A stretch of DNA of 64,000 nucleotides from Tribonema minus. Lineage: Eukaryota > Sar > Xanthophyceae > Tribonematales > Tribonemataceae. Of this stretch, positions 31,101-41,480 are shown one piece after another (positions within the stretch are counted from its first letter, which is position 1; each line of letters begins with the position of its first letter). The DNA is taken from contig JAFCMP010000555.1 in assembly GCA_017506865.1 (NCBI GenBank), positions 310,001 through 374,000 on the forward strand. The letters run 5' to 3'. A program made the translations under genes and the position numbers. Under the pieces are notes generated by a model. The model saw nothing but the letters and a program-made list of their open reading frames with translations. It was not told the origin of the DNA and made no database searches.

Positions 31101-32720
31101 GAACAGGCGGCGGATGGTGTTGCCGCACGCGATGGGGCGCGCCTTCTCGCCCACAGCGCTGAGGCGCGCGGCCGCGTGAAGGCGCCAAAAGGGGGCGGGC
31201 AGCGCGGCGGGGGTGGAGTACACCGCGGTACCCAGCCACGCCAGCAGCTCAAGGAGCCAGTCAACCGTGCGCCCCGACGCGTGCGCCGTGTGCCGAACGC
31301 ACTGCTGGAGGTGGGAGTTGCGCAGCCCAGAGGGACCGGCGGCCGAGCCAGGGTTGGCGGCGAGGATGGCCTCGCGCAGCCCGTCCGCCGTGAACGAAGC
31401 GCCGTTGAGTGGTGCTGCCGCTGCCAGCGCCGACGCCGCCACCGAGCTGCGCGCTCGCGTTGCCGCGGCATCCAGCTTCGCAGACGCGTCGCCGGCTGGG
31501 TGTTTAGCCTGCAGTTTATGCAAGGTAGCGGAGTCGCGGGGGGCAGATGTGTCAGCACCCTCCGCCAGCAGCCGCGCGGCGCGCCCGACGCCGCCCGGCT
31601 GCCGCGCCGTCGCCGCCGCGCGCTCCCGCACTGCCGCCGCCGCCTCCGTCATAGATCTAGCGCGGCGCGCGCACGCACGGGCGGCGCCGCGGCGGCAGAA
31701 GGCCAGCGCTGTGCGCGTGAGCAGGTCCAGGTCGCCTGCCACAAAGGCCGCAAAACGGTGCGCCCGCGGCAGGGAGCCGTCGGGTACAAGCAGCAGGCAC
31801 GGCAGCAGATGCAGCAGCTTGCACCATGCACCGGCTGTGGCGGACGCCTGTGCCGCTGCCTCAACCCCGTGTGCCTGCGCTACCGCCGTCTGCGCTTCCC
31901 GGAGGCCCGCCAGCGCGGCCGTCAAGGCGGCTGTGAAGTCCGAGCGGTGCTCCAGGCGAATGCGGCGGCCGACCACCAGTTGCTGCTGCAGAACATAGTC
32001 AAAGGAGAGGTCGTCAAGCGCTGCGCGCGCGGGCGAGAGCGGCGCCAGCGTCCAGAGCGGAAGCGCGCTGCGCCATGTTGGCCCTGCCGCAGCCACAGCG
32101 GCAGCTGCGCGGGCGCTGGGGCCGCGCGCACCGCCGCTGGCTGTAGAGAGGGGGAGGATGGGGGGCAGAGGCGCGACGCGGGGCCCGTGTGGCCGCTGCG
32201 TTGCGCCCGCCCCCCCAGACTTGTAGAGGTGGTCGCGCTAGTGCAATTTCGTGCGCACGCACCCGGGCTCGCCGCACGAGGCGCATGCGCAGAGTAGCAG
32301 CTCGGGTTCCACGGCGTAGTAGGTGCCCGCGCCGGCTCGGTGGAGAGTCAAACACTCGTCGTCGATCGCCTGCATACGCGCGAGAAAGTCGGCAGGCACA
32401 TTCGGATGCTCGCGGCGCTGGTGATCCGCCAGCGTCGTGGCGATGCGGCGCGCCAGCGCCAGCGACGCCGACGTCTGCGCCGTGAGCGTGTGCGCCTCCC
32501 CGTTCCGGCGGAGGCGCGGTTTGGGCACTGGCACCCGAAAGAGGCAGCCAGTGTCATGTAAAGGGCAGCGCGGATAGATGGCAGCCGTTGCAGGCTGAGT
32601 GGGCGCCTGCACTGCCTCAAGCTGCGCAGGGTCAACGTCCGCCGCGGCAGCCGCTGCTGCAGCAGCAGCTGCCGCAATGGCCGCCGGTGCGGCTCCCCCT
32701 GAAGTAGAGTCAGACATCAT
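28109..32720 (-). pseudogene. Retrotransposon ORF2: zinc finger, reverse transcriptase, putative endonuclease
   Basis: Starts ATGATG at 32720. Residues 1-160 carry a Cys/His cluster (RCPLHDTGC ... LADHQRREHP, then CACASCGEPGC), perhaps a DNA-binding finger. An in-frame TAG at 32238 interrupts it; the same frame continues through a helical region to RT: LLAIDGSNAFNALL (A), QQGVQQGDPLGLLL (B), GYLDDLTIM (C). At 30164-29758 a 407-bp MITE breaks the frame. The remainder (to 28109) encodes CPKC-x8-H-x3-C and GFEVACCIDVTIRD. Without the MITE and TAG the protein would be about 1400 residues. Motif A has AIDGSNAF and motif C keeps YLDD, so the catalytic aspartates are present. Inactive in this copy. 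Confidence 0.85.
29758..30164. mobile_element. Foldback MITE (about 407 bp, 121-bp terminal inverted repeats)
   Basis: The ends GGAGAGAATTTTTTGG (29758) and CCAAAAAATTCTCTCC (to 30164) are inverted. The arms 29758-29878 and 30043-30164 match almost perfectly, and a weaker match continues toward the centre. Flanks CGCGGCG at 29751-29757 and 30166-30172 form a 7-bp target-site duplication (8 bp with one mismatch). Copy 1 lacks the insert at the matching place (about 22000). No ORF inside. Long inverted repeats and a 7-9-bp duplication suggest a non-autonomous Mutator- or hAT-type element. Confidence 0.92.
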
Positions 32721-32759
32721 TACGATGGATGAGGGGAGCGCCGCACCCGGTCCGGCGGC

Positions 32760-34592
32760 TTACAGGCCCGTGGCGCCGCCGCCTCCCTCCGGTGCCGGCG
32801 GCTGGGCCGTCGAGGTGGAGAGGAAGCGGTCGGCGGCGGACTGACCTTGGGGCAGCCCGCGCGCGGGGCGTGCAGCGGGGGGTTCCGCCGCCGAGCCCGG
32901 CGTGCGCTCAGCAGCCGTGCGCTTGCGGCTGGCGCGGGGTGTGCCACTGTCGGACATAAGAGCGCTGCTGTCACTGGCAGGCATGGGGGGCTGCCTACTG
33001 CGCGAGGGGGAGGCGCTGCAGCCGCTGCCGTGCCGAGCCGCTGGCGACGATGCGCGCCGACACCGCGAGCGCCCGCGTGAGCAAGAGCGCGGCAGCTGCC
33101 GCGGCGCCGCCGCTGCCTCCAGTGCCACCGCGGGGTCCGCTGCCGCGCTTGCGGCCGCTGCCGCTGCCGCGCTGGCAGCACCTACAGCGGGCGGCGGCGC
33201 GCCCGCCGCCGCCTCGCGTGCCGCCTCCGCGCCCGCCGCCGTTGCCCCGTCCGCCGCCACCGCCGCCGCAGCGCCAGCCGCTGCAGAGCTAGCCTCAAGG
33301 GCTCCCGCCACGGGCGTGGTGGCCACCGTGCCGGCGGCGTCCGCCGCCGGCACCGCCACGCTCGCAGCGCGCGCCGCTTCCGCTGTCAGCTGCGCCTCGA
33401 GTCGAGCGGTCGCCGCAGCGTTGCGCACCTGCTCTCCTTCGCGCAGGCTCCGTTGCTGCGCCGCCAGCCGCTCCGCACGAACTTGCTCTGCCAGAGACCG
33501 GTCGCGATCGGCCTCAGCAGCCCGCTTTCCCGCCTCGGAGGCTGCCAGCAGCTTTGTCAGTGCCTTGACCTGCTGCTGCAGACCCTTCCGCGCGGTCCTC
33601 CCCTCCAAGATGGCCCCCTGCAGCTGCTGAATGCGCTGCTCCTGGCCCAGCTGCGCAGGGTCCGCGTCGGCCGCCGGCGGCGGCGGCGAGGCGCCTGGCG
33701 ACGCGCTCGCCAGCGCGGGCGTCGAGGCGGCGGCAGCGTCCGTCGCGGCGGCGCCGGTCGCCGCCGGCGCTGGGGGGTGCGAGGCGGCGGCGCCGGTGGG
33801 CGCACGCTGCGTCGCGGCGGCTGCCGCCGCGGCGGCTGCAGCCGTGGCTACCGCAGGGTCACCGGCGGCTGTGCCAGTGGCGGCGGCTGGCGTGGTGCAG
33901 GCCGCGGGGAGCGTGGTGTGCGCGCAGCGCGTTGCCCGGCACTGCTGACCTGGGCGCGTGAAGTGCCGTCGCAGGCAGGACGGGCACGCTGTCAGATTGT
34001 CAGGGCCCAGCAGCCGCAGCGCTACTTCCGTGCCGTCCACCGCGCATAGGACCGAGTGCGCGAGTCGCCGCGCAACGCCGCGGACCACTGTTAGCTCCCA
34101 AACACCCGCGGCGCCTGGCGATGCCGCCGACGCCGGCGCCGCGGATGAGGCCGCACCGCTAAAGCCTACGCCGCAGGTCTTCAGAGCGCTGGCCAGCAGC
34201 AGAAAGGCGGCGGAAGTGCCGCCGCCGCCCGCCCGCAAGCGCACCGGCGCGATGGGCATGCCAGGAGCTGCGAGTGCAGGCGCAAGCAGCATTGCAAGCT
34301 GCGCTGCAGACCACGCCGCCGGCGCGCCGCGCACGGTGACCGTGACCGGGGCGCTCGAAGTTGGTCTTAAAACCCCAAGAATAAAGTATCGGTCTTGGGG
34401 ATGGATCCTCCGGGGTAACAAACAACCAAATGATAATACCGCAAGTAAAGAAAGAAAAAAAAAGTTCTGGGCCCAGAGCGTGTGTGTAGTGCACAAGCGG
34501 CGTAGCTGAGCTCCTAGAGGGCGGGTGGCTCGAGACCGACTGTCATTCGCTGAGGAGTCGACTCCTGCTGGGGCATCGCGCTGTTCGCGCAT
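32760..34592 (-). CDS. Retrotransposon ORF1 (coiled coil, Cys-His motif)
   Basis: First ATG at 34592; stop TAA at 32760. The middle holds a Cys/His cluster, CPSCLRRHFTRPGQQCRATRC. It is followed by long alanine-rich stretches and then a strong heptad-like segment (QLGQEQRIQQLQGAI, GLQQQVKALTKLL, AEQVRAERLAAQQRSL). The end is basic and Ser/Pro-rich. This fits a nucleic-acid-binding, self-associating ORF1 protein of LINE elements. ORF2 begins 13 codons after the TAA in the same frame, so readthrough is possible. The first 80 or so residues (LWAQNFFFLSLLAVLSFG, a hydrophobic stretch) differ in composition and may come from flanking DNA. Confidence 0.65.
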   Translation of the reverse strand: MREQRDAPAGVDSSANDSRSRATRPLGAQLRRLCTTHTLWAQNFFFLSLLAVLSFGCLLPRRIHPQDRYFILGVLRPTSSAPVTVTVRGAPAAWSAAQLAMLLAPALAAPGMPIAPVRLRAGGGGTSAAFLLLASALKTCGVGFSGAASSAAPASAASPGAAGVWELTVVRGVARRLAHSVLCAVDGTEVALRLLGPDNLTACPSCLRRHFTRPGQQCRATRCAHTTLPAACTTPAAATGTAAGDPAVATAAAAAAAAAATQRAPTGAAASHPPAPAATGAAATDAAAASTPALASASPGASPPPPAADADPAQLGQEQRIQQLQGAILEGRTARKGLQQQVKALTKLLAASEAGKRAAEADRDRSLAEQVRAERLAAQQRSLREGEQVRNAAATARLEAQLTAEAARAASVAVPAADAAGTVATTPVAGALEASSAAAGAAAAVAADGATAAGAEAAREAAAGAPPPAVGAASAAAAAAASAAADPAVALEAAAAPRQLPRSCSRGRSRCRRASSPAARHGSGCSASPSRSRQPPMPASDSSALMSDSGTPRASRKRTAAERTPGSAAEPPAARPARGLPQGQSAADRFLSTSTAQPPAPEGGGGATGL

Positions 34593-34632
34593 CACCAAAT
34601 CCTGCTAGGCCATACATAGCATTCAATTGGCG

Positions 34633-36362
34633 ATGCAGCTGGTCGTACCCCTCGCCTGCCTGGCATCGCATGTGCTAAAGTCTACACCGCCATTAGTTAA
34701 TGCCATACACTTCAACGGCGGAGTGGAGATCAGCACGAGGCCCGGCTTAGGCCGCGTGCTGCAGGCCACCAAGGACTTCGCTCCGGGCAACCTGATACTG
34801 CAGGAGGAGCCCCTAGTAGTGTTTACCAATGGCCTTCCAATGGATCTTGTACCCAAGTTCGTCCACCTGCCCATTGAGAAGAAACTGGAGATAATGGGCA
34901 TGTACCATCTCAAGTACGGCCAGAGAGCGCGCTTCCCCACCTGTCAGGAGACCCTGACGGAGCTGGAGGAGATGGCACCGCGTGTGGTGAGCAAACTGAT
35001 GCCTGCGACCGCCGCAGCCGAAGGCGTCCCACAAGAGGCCGTGGTGCTGATCTATGAGCTCATGAGCGTCGTCAAGTACAACTACCACTTCATGACCACG
35101 CTGCCCTGGCAGCAGGAGATGCTGGACGCAGTGCAGACCACGCTGCCCCCCGGCTCCCCGGTGATGTCCATGGCGGGGCTCTTCCCCCTCACATCCATCG
35201 CCCCCCACTCCTGCGTGCCCAACTGCATCGTGAACACCTCCAACCCCTTCATGCACATGAGCATGTTCGCCGCGCACCCATAGCCGCCGGCGACTTGATC
35301 ACCAACTCCTACTGCAACAGCCAGACGGGCTCCGCCGCGCCGACGCTGGAGCGCTGGGCCGACACGGCCTTCTCCAAGGACTTCATCTGCACGTGCCCGC
35401 AGTGCTCAGGTCCAGACGCCACGCGCGGCGTAAAGTGCGCGCACTGCGCTGACGGCGTTGTCATGCCGACGTTTGCGCCGCCGCCGCCCGAGGCTTGCGA
35501 GGTGCCGGGCATGGAGGCCGCGACGTGGCGCTGCGATGCGTGCGGGCATGCGCCGGAGGCGGCGCGGCTGGCGGCGCAGCTCGCGGAGGCGCAGCGCATG
35601 GAGGCGCGCGCGCAGGCGCTCGCCGACGTCAGCGCGCTGCCCTTCCTGTCCACGTGGAATGACGCCGCGCAGGAGAAGACGGAGCTCGAGAACCTGGCGC
35701 GGCGCGCGCAGCAGCAGCTCTGCGGCACGCACAACGCCGTCCTCGCCGCACTGCGCGGCCTGCACGACCTGGAGGCGGGCTTCTCGCAGACGCACCGGAA
35801 CGAGGGCAACATTGCCATCGCAGATGCTCGGCAGCGGAGCGCTGCCGCTTGGGCGATTCAGCACCTCGGCCTTGCCGAGTGCGTGGCGGCGGGCTGCGCG
35901 CGCCGCGGCGCGGCACGCTGTGCGCGCGAGCACCCCATCGCTGCCGGCGATCTGCACCTCGCGTACAGAGCACTGCTGCACATCGGCATGCTGCAAGACC
36001 CCGAGGCCTTCGTACGGGAGCAGAGCGCCGACGATGTGCGGCGGCTGAAGCGCTACCTGCCGCTGGTGGCGTGCCTCGCCGGCCCGAGCGACGACACCGT
36101 GCTCGCTGCCTCCGCCGCGCTGCGCGTGCCGCCGCCGCGCCGCCGCCGCGCGCACCTCGCGCCGCTGCGGTGCGCCATGTGCAAGCGCGACGGCCGCGGC
36201 GACTTTCAGCGCATGGACGACGCTGCCGCCACGGAGTCTGCTGCGCCACTGATCACCTGCAGCGGCTGCGGGCTGGTGGCGTACTGTAGCCGCGAGTGCT
36301 AGAAGCAGCACTGGAAGCAGCGCCACGAGGCGGTGTGCAGGAAGCTGGCACCGGTGGTATGA
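34633..36362 (+). pseudogene. SET-domain protein with C-terminal MYND finger, copy 2 (frameshift, TAG)
   Basis: The homologous start of copy 1 (ATGGCGATG) is TTGGCGATG here, so the usable ATG is 34633. The N-terminus LVVPLACLAS is hydrophobic. SET parts: FNGGV, GLGRVLQATKDFAPGNLIL, EEPLV, APHSCVPNC, then a 1-base loss at about 35279 (CACCCATAG against CGCCCCATTG in the other copies) makes a stop. The next frame resumes with AAGDLITNSYC, LERWADTAFSKDFIC, CPQC, KCAHC, WRCDAC, the helical region (DPEAFVREQSADDVRRL), PPPRRRR, CAMC and CSGCGLVAYCSREC. A TAG at 36300 replaces the CAG (Gln) of the paralogues in the middle of MYND, and the frame then continues KQHWKQRHEAVC to TGA at 36360. It lies head-to-head with retrotransposon copy 2. 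Two lesions make it a likely pseudogene; indel errors in assembly are the alternative for the first. Confidence 0.82.
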
Positions 36363-37706
36363 AGGCAGCTGATGGCAGCAAGACGGCAGCAGTGCAGGTT
36401 GATAGCTGCGGCGTCCAGAGTCATGGCTGCGGTGGCAGCAGCACTGGCAGCAACAGCTGCAGCGGCAGAGGCACTGCAGTGGCGGCGGCACTGACGGCGG
36501 CGGCGGTGGCAGCGGCAGCGGGAGTGGCGGTGGCGGCAGCGGCGGCGGCGGTGATGCCCTCAGAAGGTGCAGTACCAGTGCAAGAGTACCCCAGATGCAA
36601 TTCAGAGCAGAATAAGCAGACCAGCAGATCATGCTTTGATGTGAAAGTACATGGTTTATGGCAGAGAGGCGCTGCGCAGCACCGCCGCTGTGCTTGCGAC
36701 GGGGCAAACTTCAAAGAGCCGAGCTTGAGCACTGAGCGCTGAAAACAGCTCATGATGGCTGCAAGCGATACTTCAAGGCTGGCGTTCAAGCGCTCTACAT
36801 CCATGCATACACGAGTAGCAGGCATGGTGGTTGCAGCGCCGTGCTGGCACACTTGAATGTCAGACAAGTGTGGCTCGTATATGTTGCAAAGACACTACAG
36901 TAGAACATGCGGCCAGATGCGTTGTGCTCTTGTGAGCACCAGCACCAGCACATTAGCCAGCAGTAGTGGCTATCAGCCACTCTGTGGGTTAGCGCAGCGT
37001 TTCTTCACGTGGCTCTCGCCACAACTGGCAGTGCATCAACTAGGTCTGGCGCGTGCAAGTTGGTTCAGCACATTTCGTGGCGGGAACGCTACCGAACTGA
37101 GCCGGAAAACAACATTACATGCCCCAAAAAACATGGCACACACCCTCCTGCACATGAATCTCCGCTTTGCATCCTCTTCTGAGCTGGCGCCTCGCTTCCA
37201 TGGCAATTCCATGTATGCTGTGAACTTTTGCGAATGTGCCGGCTGCGTAAGACTTCTTAACCGCCTTAATACTGACACAGACTTCAAAATTGATACTGTC
37301 TGTTTTGTGTCACATATTGCGTGCGTCGTATATCATCAGCTGTAGCAGCTGCTAGATTAATCAGACCACGTCTGACGAATCACCAGCGCAGGTCATGTGC
37401 TGTATCAAATGCTGTGTGTCAGTTGTGTTGCGCTCAGAGTCAGACAGGGAGCTATGCATCTATCTCGACCTGGTGCAATTGCATGCATGCATTATGATAT
37501 GGCGCAGTGGCGGCAGGCTCCGCGCGCCAACGGCCATGTACATGTAAGCACTGGAGATGCCGGCACCTGCAAAAGTGGTAGCTCGTAGAGCGCAAGCTGC
37601 CGCACAGCCTGCGCACTCTGCTCGTGGAATGACGTCTTAGAGTCATCGCATTAGTAGCTCTCTTCAGCATGCTGTATGGCGAGATGAGGTCTTTTGTGAC
37701 AATCAG
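36363..37706. other. Intergenic: GGC-rich tract, then no gene seen
   Basis: 36400-36560 is a GGCAGC/GGCGGC tract like the one after SET copy 1. The remaining kilobase has scattered short ORFs but no motif, splice pattern or second copy that would support a gene. Confidence 0.5.
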
Positions 37707-37739
37707 GTGATCATACTGGCAGGTACAGGTCCAGCGGTG

Positions 37740-39665
37740 CGGCTTGCCACCACGCGCTCTGCTAGGCTCAGCTTCACAACTCCGTGCATTCCAGTGGCCT
37801 TACTGTCCATTAAAGGCCCGCTGCAGCCAGCCGATGCCATTCAATTCAACGGCGGATTCAAGGTCAGCACGAGACTGGGCATGGGGCGCGTGCTGCTGGC
37901 CACCAAGGACTTCTCGCCGGGGGACCTGGTGCTGATGGAGGAGCCCCTCTTGATGATTGTCGACGGCCTGCCAATGGATCTCCTGTCCAAATTTCTGCGC
38001 TTGCCGCACAACAAAAAAGCAGAGGTCATGAGCATGTACCATCTCAAGTACCCCGAGATGCCATTTGGCGGCGGCGGCGTTTGAGTGGTTGTCGTTGCGA
38101 CACTTTCAGACTGTCATACGACATGTAGATTTCTTACAGCTAGATGCCAATCATCTGGGCTTTTTCGCGCCCTGAGCGAGAATTAATAAAAAGTACAATG
38201 AGTCAGCGCGGTTCACCAGCTGCAAGGAGGGTCTGAGGGAGCGACGGGACATTGCGCGCGCTGCAACGCCTGCTGGAGTTTCGGGAGCAGGTATTCCAGG
38301 TGGGGCATCCGCGCGGTCTACGAGCTGCTGAGCGTGATGAGGTTCAACTATCACGTCATGGACCTGCTGCCGCAGCAGCAGAAGCAGCTGGAAGCGGTGC
38401 AGCGCGGACTGCCGCCGGGCTCCCCGCTCATGTCCATGGCGGGGCTCTTCCCCCTCACGGCCATCGCCCCCCACTCCTGCGTGCCCAACTGCGTCTACAC
38501 CACGGCCAACCCCTACGGCCACATGAGCATGTTCGCCGCGCGCCCCATTGCGGCCGGCGACGTCATCGCCAACTCCTACCTTCAGATGGGCTCGGGAGAG
38601 CCGACGCTGGAGCGCTGTGCCTAGACGGCGTTCTCCAAGGACTTCATCTGCACATGCCCGCAGTGCTCGGGGCCAGACGCCATGCGCGGCGTAAAGTGCG
38701 CGCACTGCGCTGACGGCGTGGCCATGCCGACGTTCGCGCCGCCGCCGCCGCCGGAGGTGCGCGAGGTGCCGGGCATAAAGGCCGCGACGTGGCGCTGCGA
38801 CGCTTGCGGGCGCGCGCCGGAGGCGGCACGGCTGGCGGCGCGGCTCGTAGATGCGCAGCACATGGAGGCGCGCGCGCAGGCGCTCGCCACGGCGAACGGG
38901 CTGCAGGCGGTGCGCGGCGGCAGCACGCGGCAGCAGGCGGAGCTGCAGGACCTGGCGTAGCGCGCGCAGCAGCAGCTCTGCGGCTCGCACAACGCCGTCC
39001 TTGTCGCGGCGCGCGGCCTGCACTTGCTGGGCACCGCGCTCGCGCGGATACATCGGGTCGAGGGCCGCGGCGACATTGCGGAGTCTGAGGCGTGGAGCTC
39101 TGCCTCCTGGGCCCTCACGTACCTGAGCGTCGCGGAGTGCGTGGCGGCGGGCTGCGCGCGCCGCGGCGCGGCGTGCGCGCGCGAGCACCCCCCCGCCGTC
39201 GCCGACATGGCCATGGCATACGTGCTGCTGGAGCAGATCCGCACTCTGAAGGACCCGGAGGCGTTCGTCCGCGCGCAGAGCGCCGCGGACGTCAGACGGC
39301 TCGCGCGCTACGTGCCGCTGCTCGGCTGGTGCTGGGGCGGCAGCGACGACAACGTGCTCGCCGGCGCCGCCCTGCTGCACGTGCCGCCGCCGCGCCGCCG
39401 CCGCGCGGACCTCGCGCCGCTGCGCTGCGCCGCGTGCAAGCGCGCCAAGCGCGCGGATGCGGGCGCCAGCGGCAGCAGCGGCGGCAGCGCCGGCGACGGC
39501 GCCGCTGCTGCCGTCGGCGCGCAGCCTGCGGCGGCGCTGCCGCTGCTCGAGTGCGGCGGCTGCGGCCTGGTGGCGTACTGTAGCCGCGAGTGCCAGAAGC
39601 AGCACTGGCGGGAGTGCCACGGAGCTGTGTGCCAGACGCTGGCGACACTGAGCACCAGCCCCTGA
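37740..39665 (+). pseudogene. SET-domain protein with C-terminal MYND finger, copy 3 (insertion, stops)
   Basis: Homology starts around 37790 (LLSIKGPLQPADAIQFNGG). No in-frame ATG lies at the expected start. SET N-terminal motifs are good (GMGRVLLATKDFSPGDLVL, EEPLL). After MYHLKYPE the dispersed repeat R (38055-38186) interrupts the gene. It resumes near 38207 (RFTSCKEGLRE), changes frame near 38300, and continues YELLSVMRFNYH, APHSCVPNC, AAGDVIANSYL. TAG codons at 38622 (for the Asp in LERWADTAF) and about 38958 (for Arg) break it. Then follow CPQC, KCAHC, WRCDAC, DPEAFVRAQSAADVRRL, PPPRRRR, CAAC, a Gly/Ala insert, and CGGCGLVAYCSREC with HGAVC. TGA at 39663. Clearly a pseudogene, though its MYND end is intact. 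Confidence 0.85.
38055..38186. repeat. Dispersed repeat R, copy B, inserted in SET copy 3
   Basis: Matches 1858-1990 in the same orientation (see copy A). The insertion falls exactly in the codons following MYHLKYPE, where the other SET copies continue with K/R-A-R-F. No clear target-site duplication could be read by eye. Confidence 0.8.
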
Positions 39666-41480
39666 GGCACCAACAGAAAGAAGCGGAGGCAGTGGCAGCA
39701 GCGGCGGGAGCGCGGGCGGCGGCATCGGCGCTGGCGGCGGCGCTGGCGCGTCCGTGATTGCTTCAAGCACTGGTGTTGACAGCGACAGGCCTAGGCTGCT
39801 TGGCAGAGTGCGACTACCAGCCTGAGACGTGGTCCGGGCCCGATGCTTACATTGCACAGAGCAGCGAGGTAGAGGCAAAGTACGGAGAGACCGGTGCGCG
39901 GATGACTGCGCCTCCTTGCGCTGCTTTCCATCTACGACGCTGTGAATGCAGCTTGCACGGCATGCGCTGTGATGACGGGAACATGCGAACGGCCAGCGCA
40001 TGCGTGGGAGGAGTTGTCATTATGGCGCCATCGCTTCTTGTGCGCTGTGTCAGTTGTTTTGTGTTGCTCCTGTAGCGGAATACCTGCACTGTTAGGACAC
40101 TGTCAGCCTGCAGAGCACCAGCGCGCTGCACAGATGAGAGGGGCATTCGTGCTGCGCGGCGACCCATGACACTGACAAGAACTGCACACCGGATCAAAGC
40201 ACTACATACCTGCCCCATGGAGAGCGGCCGTTGCACGTTTCGGAGCGCACACAAAATACACAGAGGCCCACCGCATTTTTGTTGCCCTTGTCTCAGCTTT
40301 GCTGAGCCTGACTGGCACTAGTACTACTTGAGCAGCTGCAGTTTTGCTGTGGCAGCTACACGTTGCAGGCGCTGCTCATGCTCCCTGACAAGGAATGATA
40401 CCATCGGCAGAGTTCTTTCCCAGAGCTTGTTAGGGTCGTCCAGCATGTTGTCTTCTGGGCCGCATTGCAAGTGCATTTTTTTTCTGCATCTCTTCTGTGC
40501 ACACGATGTCAGTGTTGTGAAAGGTCCACTGCGAATCATCCAGCGGAGATCACACTTCATTTACAATATGTCTAGGAGCATTGTTGGTGCACAGAGTTGT
40601 GAAGGCAAAAGTAACAGTGTTTGGCACGTTGTGGCTGAGCATTTAGCAGAACCATGGCACACAGAGCCCATCGGCATCCTCTATAATGCCTTCCCCGCAC
40701 ACACGCATATACAAACAAGACGCAGAGTCATCCACACATATGGACATGAGTTCATGGGCATCGTACTCTGATCTAACAGTGGCAACAGTTCAGGCCCCCG
40801 TGGGCGCTCTGCGGCCAGCCGTGCTGGCCCGCACCTGTCGCTGCGACCACATCATCAATGCACACAAAGTGGGGCAGAGGATATGCGCAGACACACTCGA
40901 CAAATATAATTTGTCCAGGACAATGGCTGCTTCCATTGATGCGAGCACACCAGCGCACGCATGTCATGAGACAGGCGCACAGAGGGTGCGCGTGCGCGAG
41001 TCACCGCGCAATGATCTTGGCGATGCAGGAAGGAGCAAAGGACTGGCAGGGTTTGGAACAAACCGCCGCCCATCACATCATGCAGTGCATAAGAACTCCT
41101 GTGATGCCGTCAAGGGCCACGCACTCGCGACGCTCAACAGAACACCAGACGATCTCTAGCCACTCGGAGACCTGCAAGTGCTGGCATGCTACCAACGCCA
41201 GCTAGTGAGGGGCACCCCCCCCCCCCCCCCCCCCCCTCCCCCAATAAGCGGTGTGAGGCGCAGTGAGGCGCAGTGAGACTGCTGTCGCTCAACAGTGAAG
41301 CACATCCGTACATCACAGCGCGCTGCAAAGACGTTCGTTTTGAGGTACTAAAAAAACGCGGAAACTGAGTTTTCAAGCTCTTCCACAAGGTCAACTGAGC
41401 CTCCAAGGTAGGCTCTGTCAGTGCCGCATCACCACCCAGCACATCTCCAGCTTCATGTTTGAAGTTGAGAACTTGAGGTT
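39666..41480. other. Intergenic, no gene seen
   Basis: Contains a run of 20 or more C at about 41214-41236 and only short, overlapping ORFs without motifs. The last 40 bp are downstream of the transporter stop codon on the opposite strand and would hold its 3' UTR. Confidence 0.5.

Larger units (their letters stand above)
28031..34592 (-). mobile_element. Non-LTR retrotransposon copy 2, near full length
   Basis: About 6.5 kb read on the minus strand: ORF1 (34592-32760), then ORF2 (32720-28109), then an 80-bp 3' UTR ending in AACTTCAACTTC. The 3' UTR and end are shared with copy 1. ORF2 has an N-terminal zinc finger, RT, a CCHC knuckle and a putative restriction-like endonuclease. No apurinic-type endonuclease was seen. 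That order recalls R2/NeSL-like elements, which is an inference from motif order. The copy is disabled by a MITE inside ORF2 and by an in-frame TAG. The 5' boundary is uncertain: the ORF1 frame runs to 34592, but sequence beyond about 34360 differs in composition and may be flanking DNA. Confidence 0.88.

Noticed and set aside
30809..32297. Plus-strand 492-codon ORF and similar ORFs opposite the retrotransposon
   Set aside because: High GC leaves several frames open; only the minus-strand frame has RT motifs A, B and C and matches copy 1.
36298..36302. Reassigned TAG (as Gln) to explain the in-frame TAG in the MYND of SET copy 2
   Set aside because: The other in-frame TAGs in SET copy 3 replace Asp and Arg codons, and the WD40 gene itself ends in TAG, so no consistent reassignment fits. 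They are ordinary nonsense mutations.
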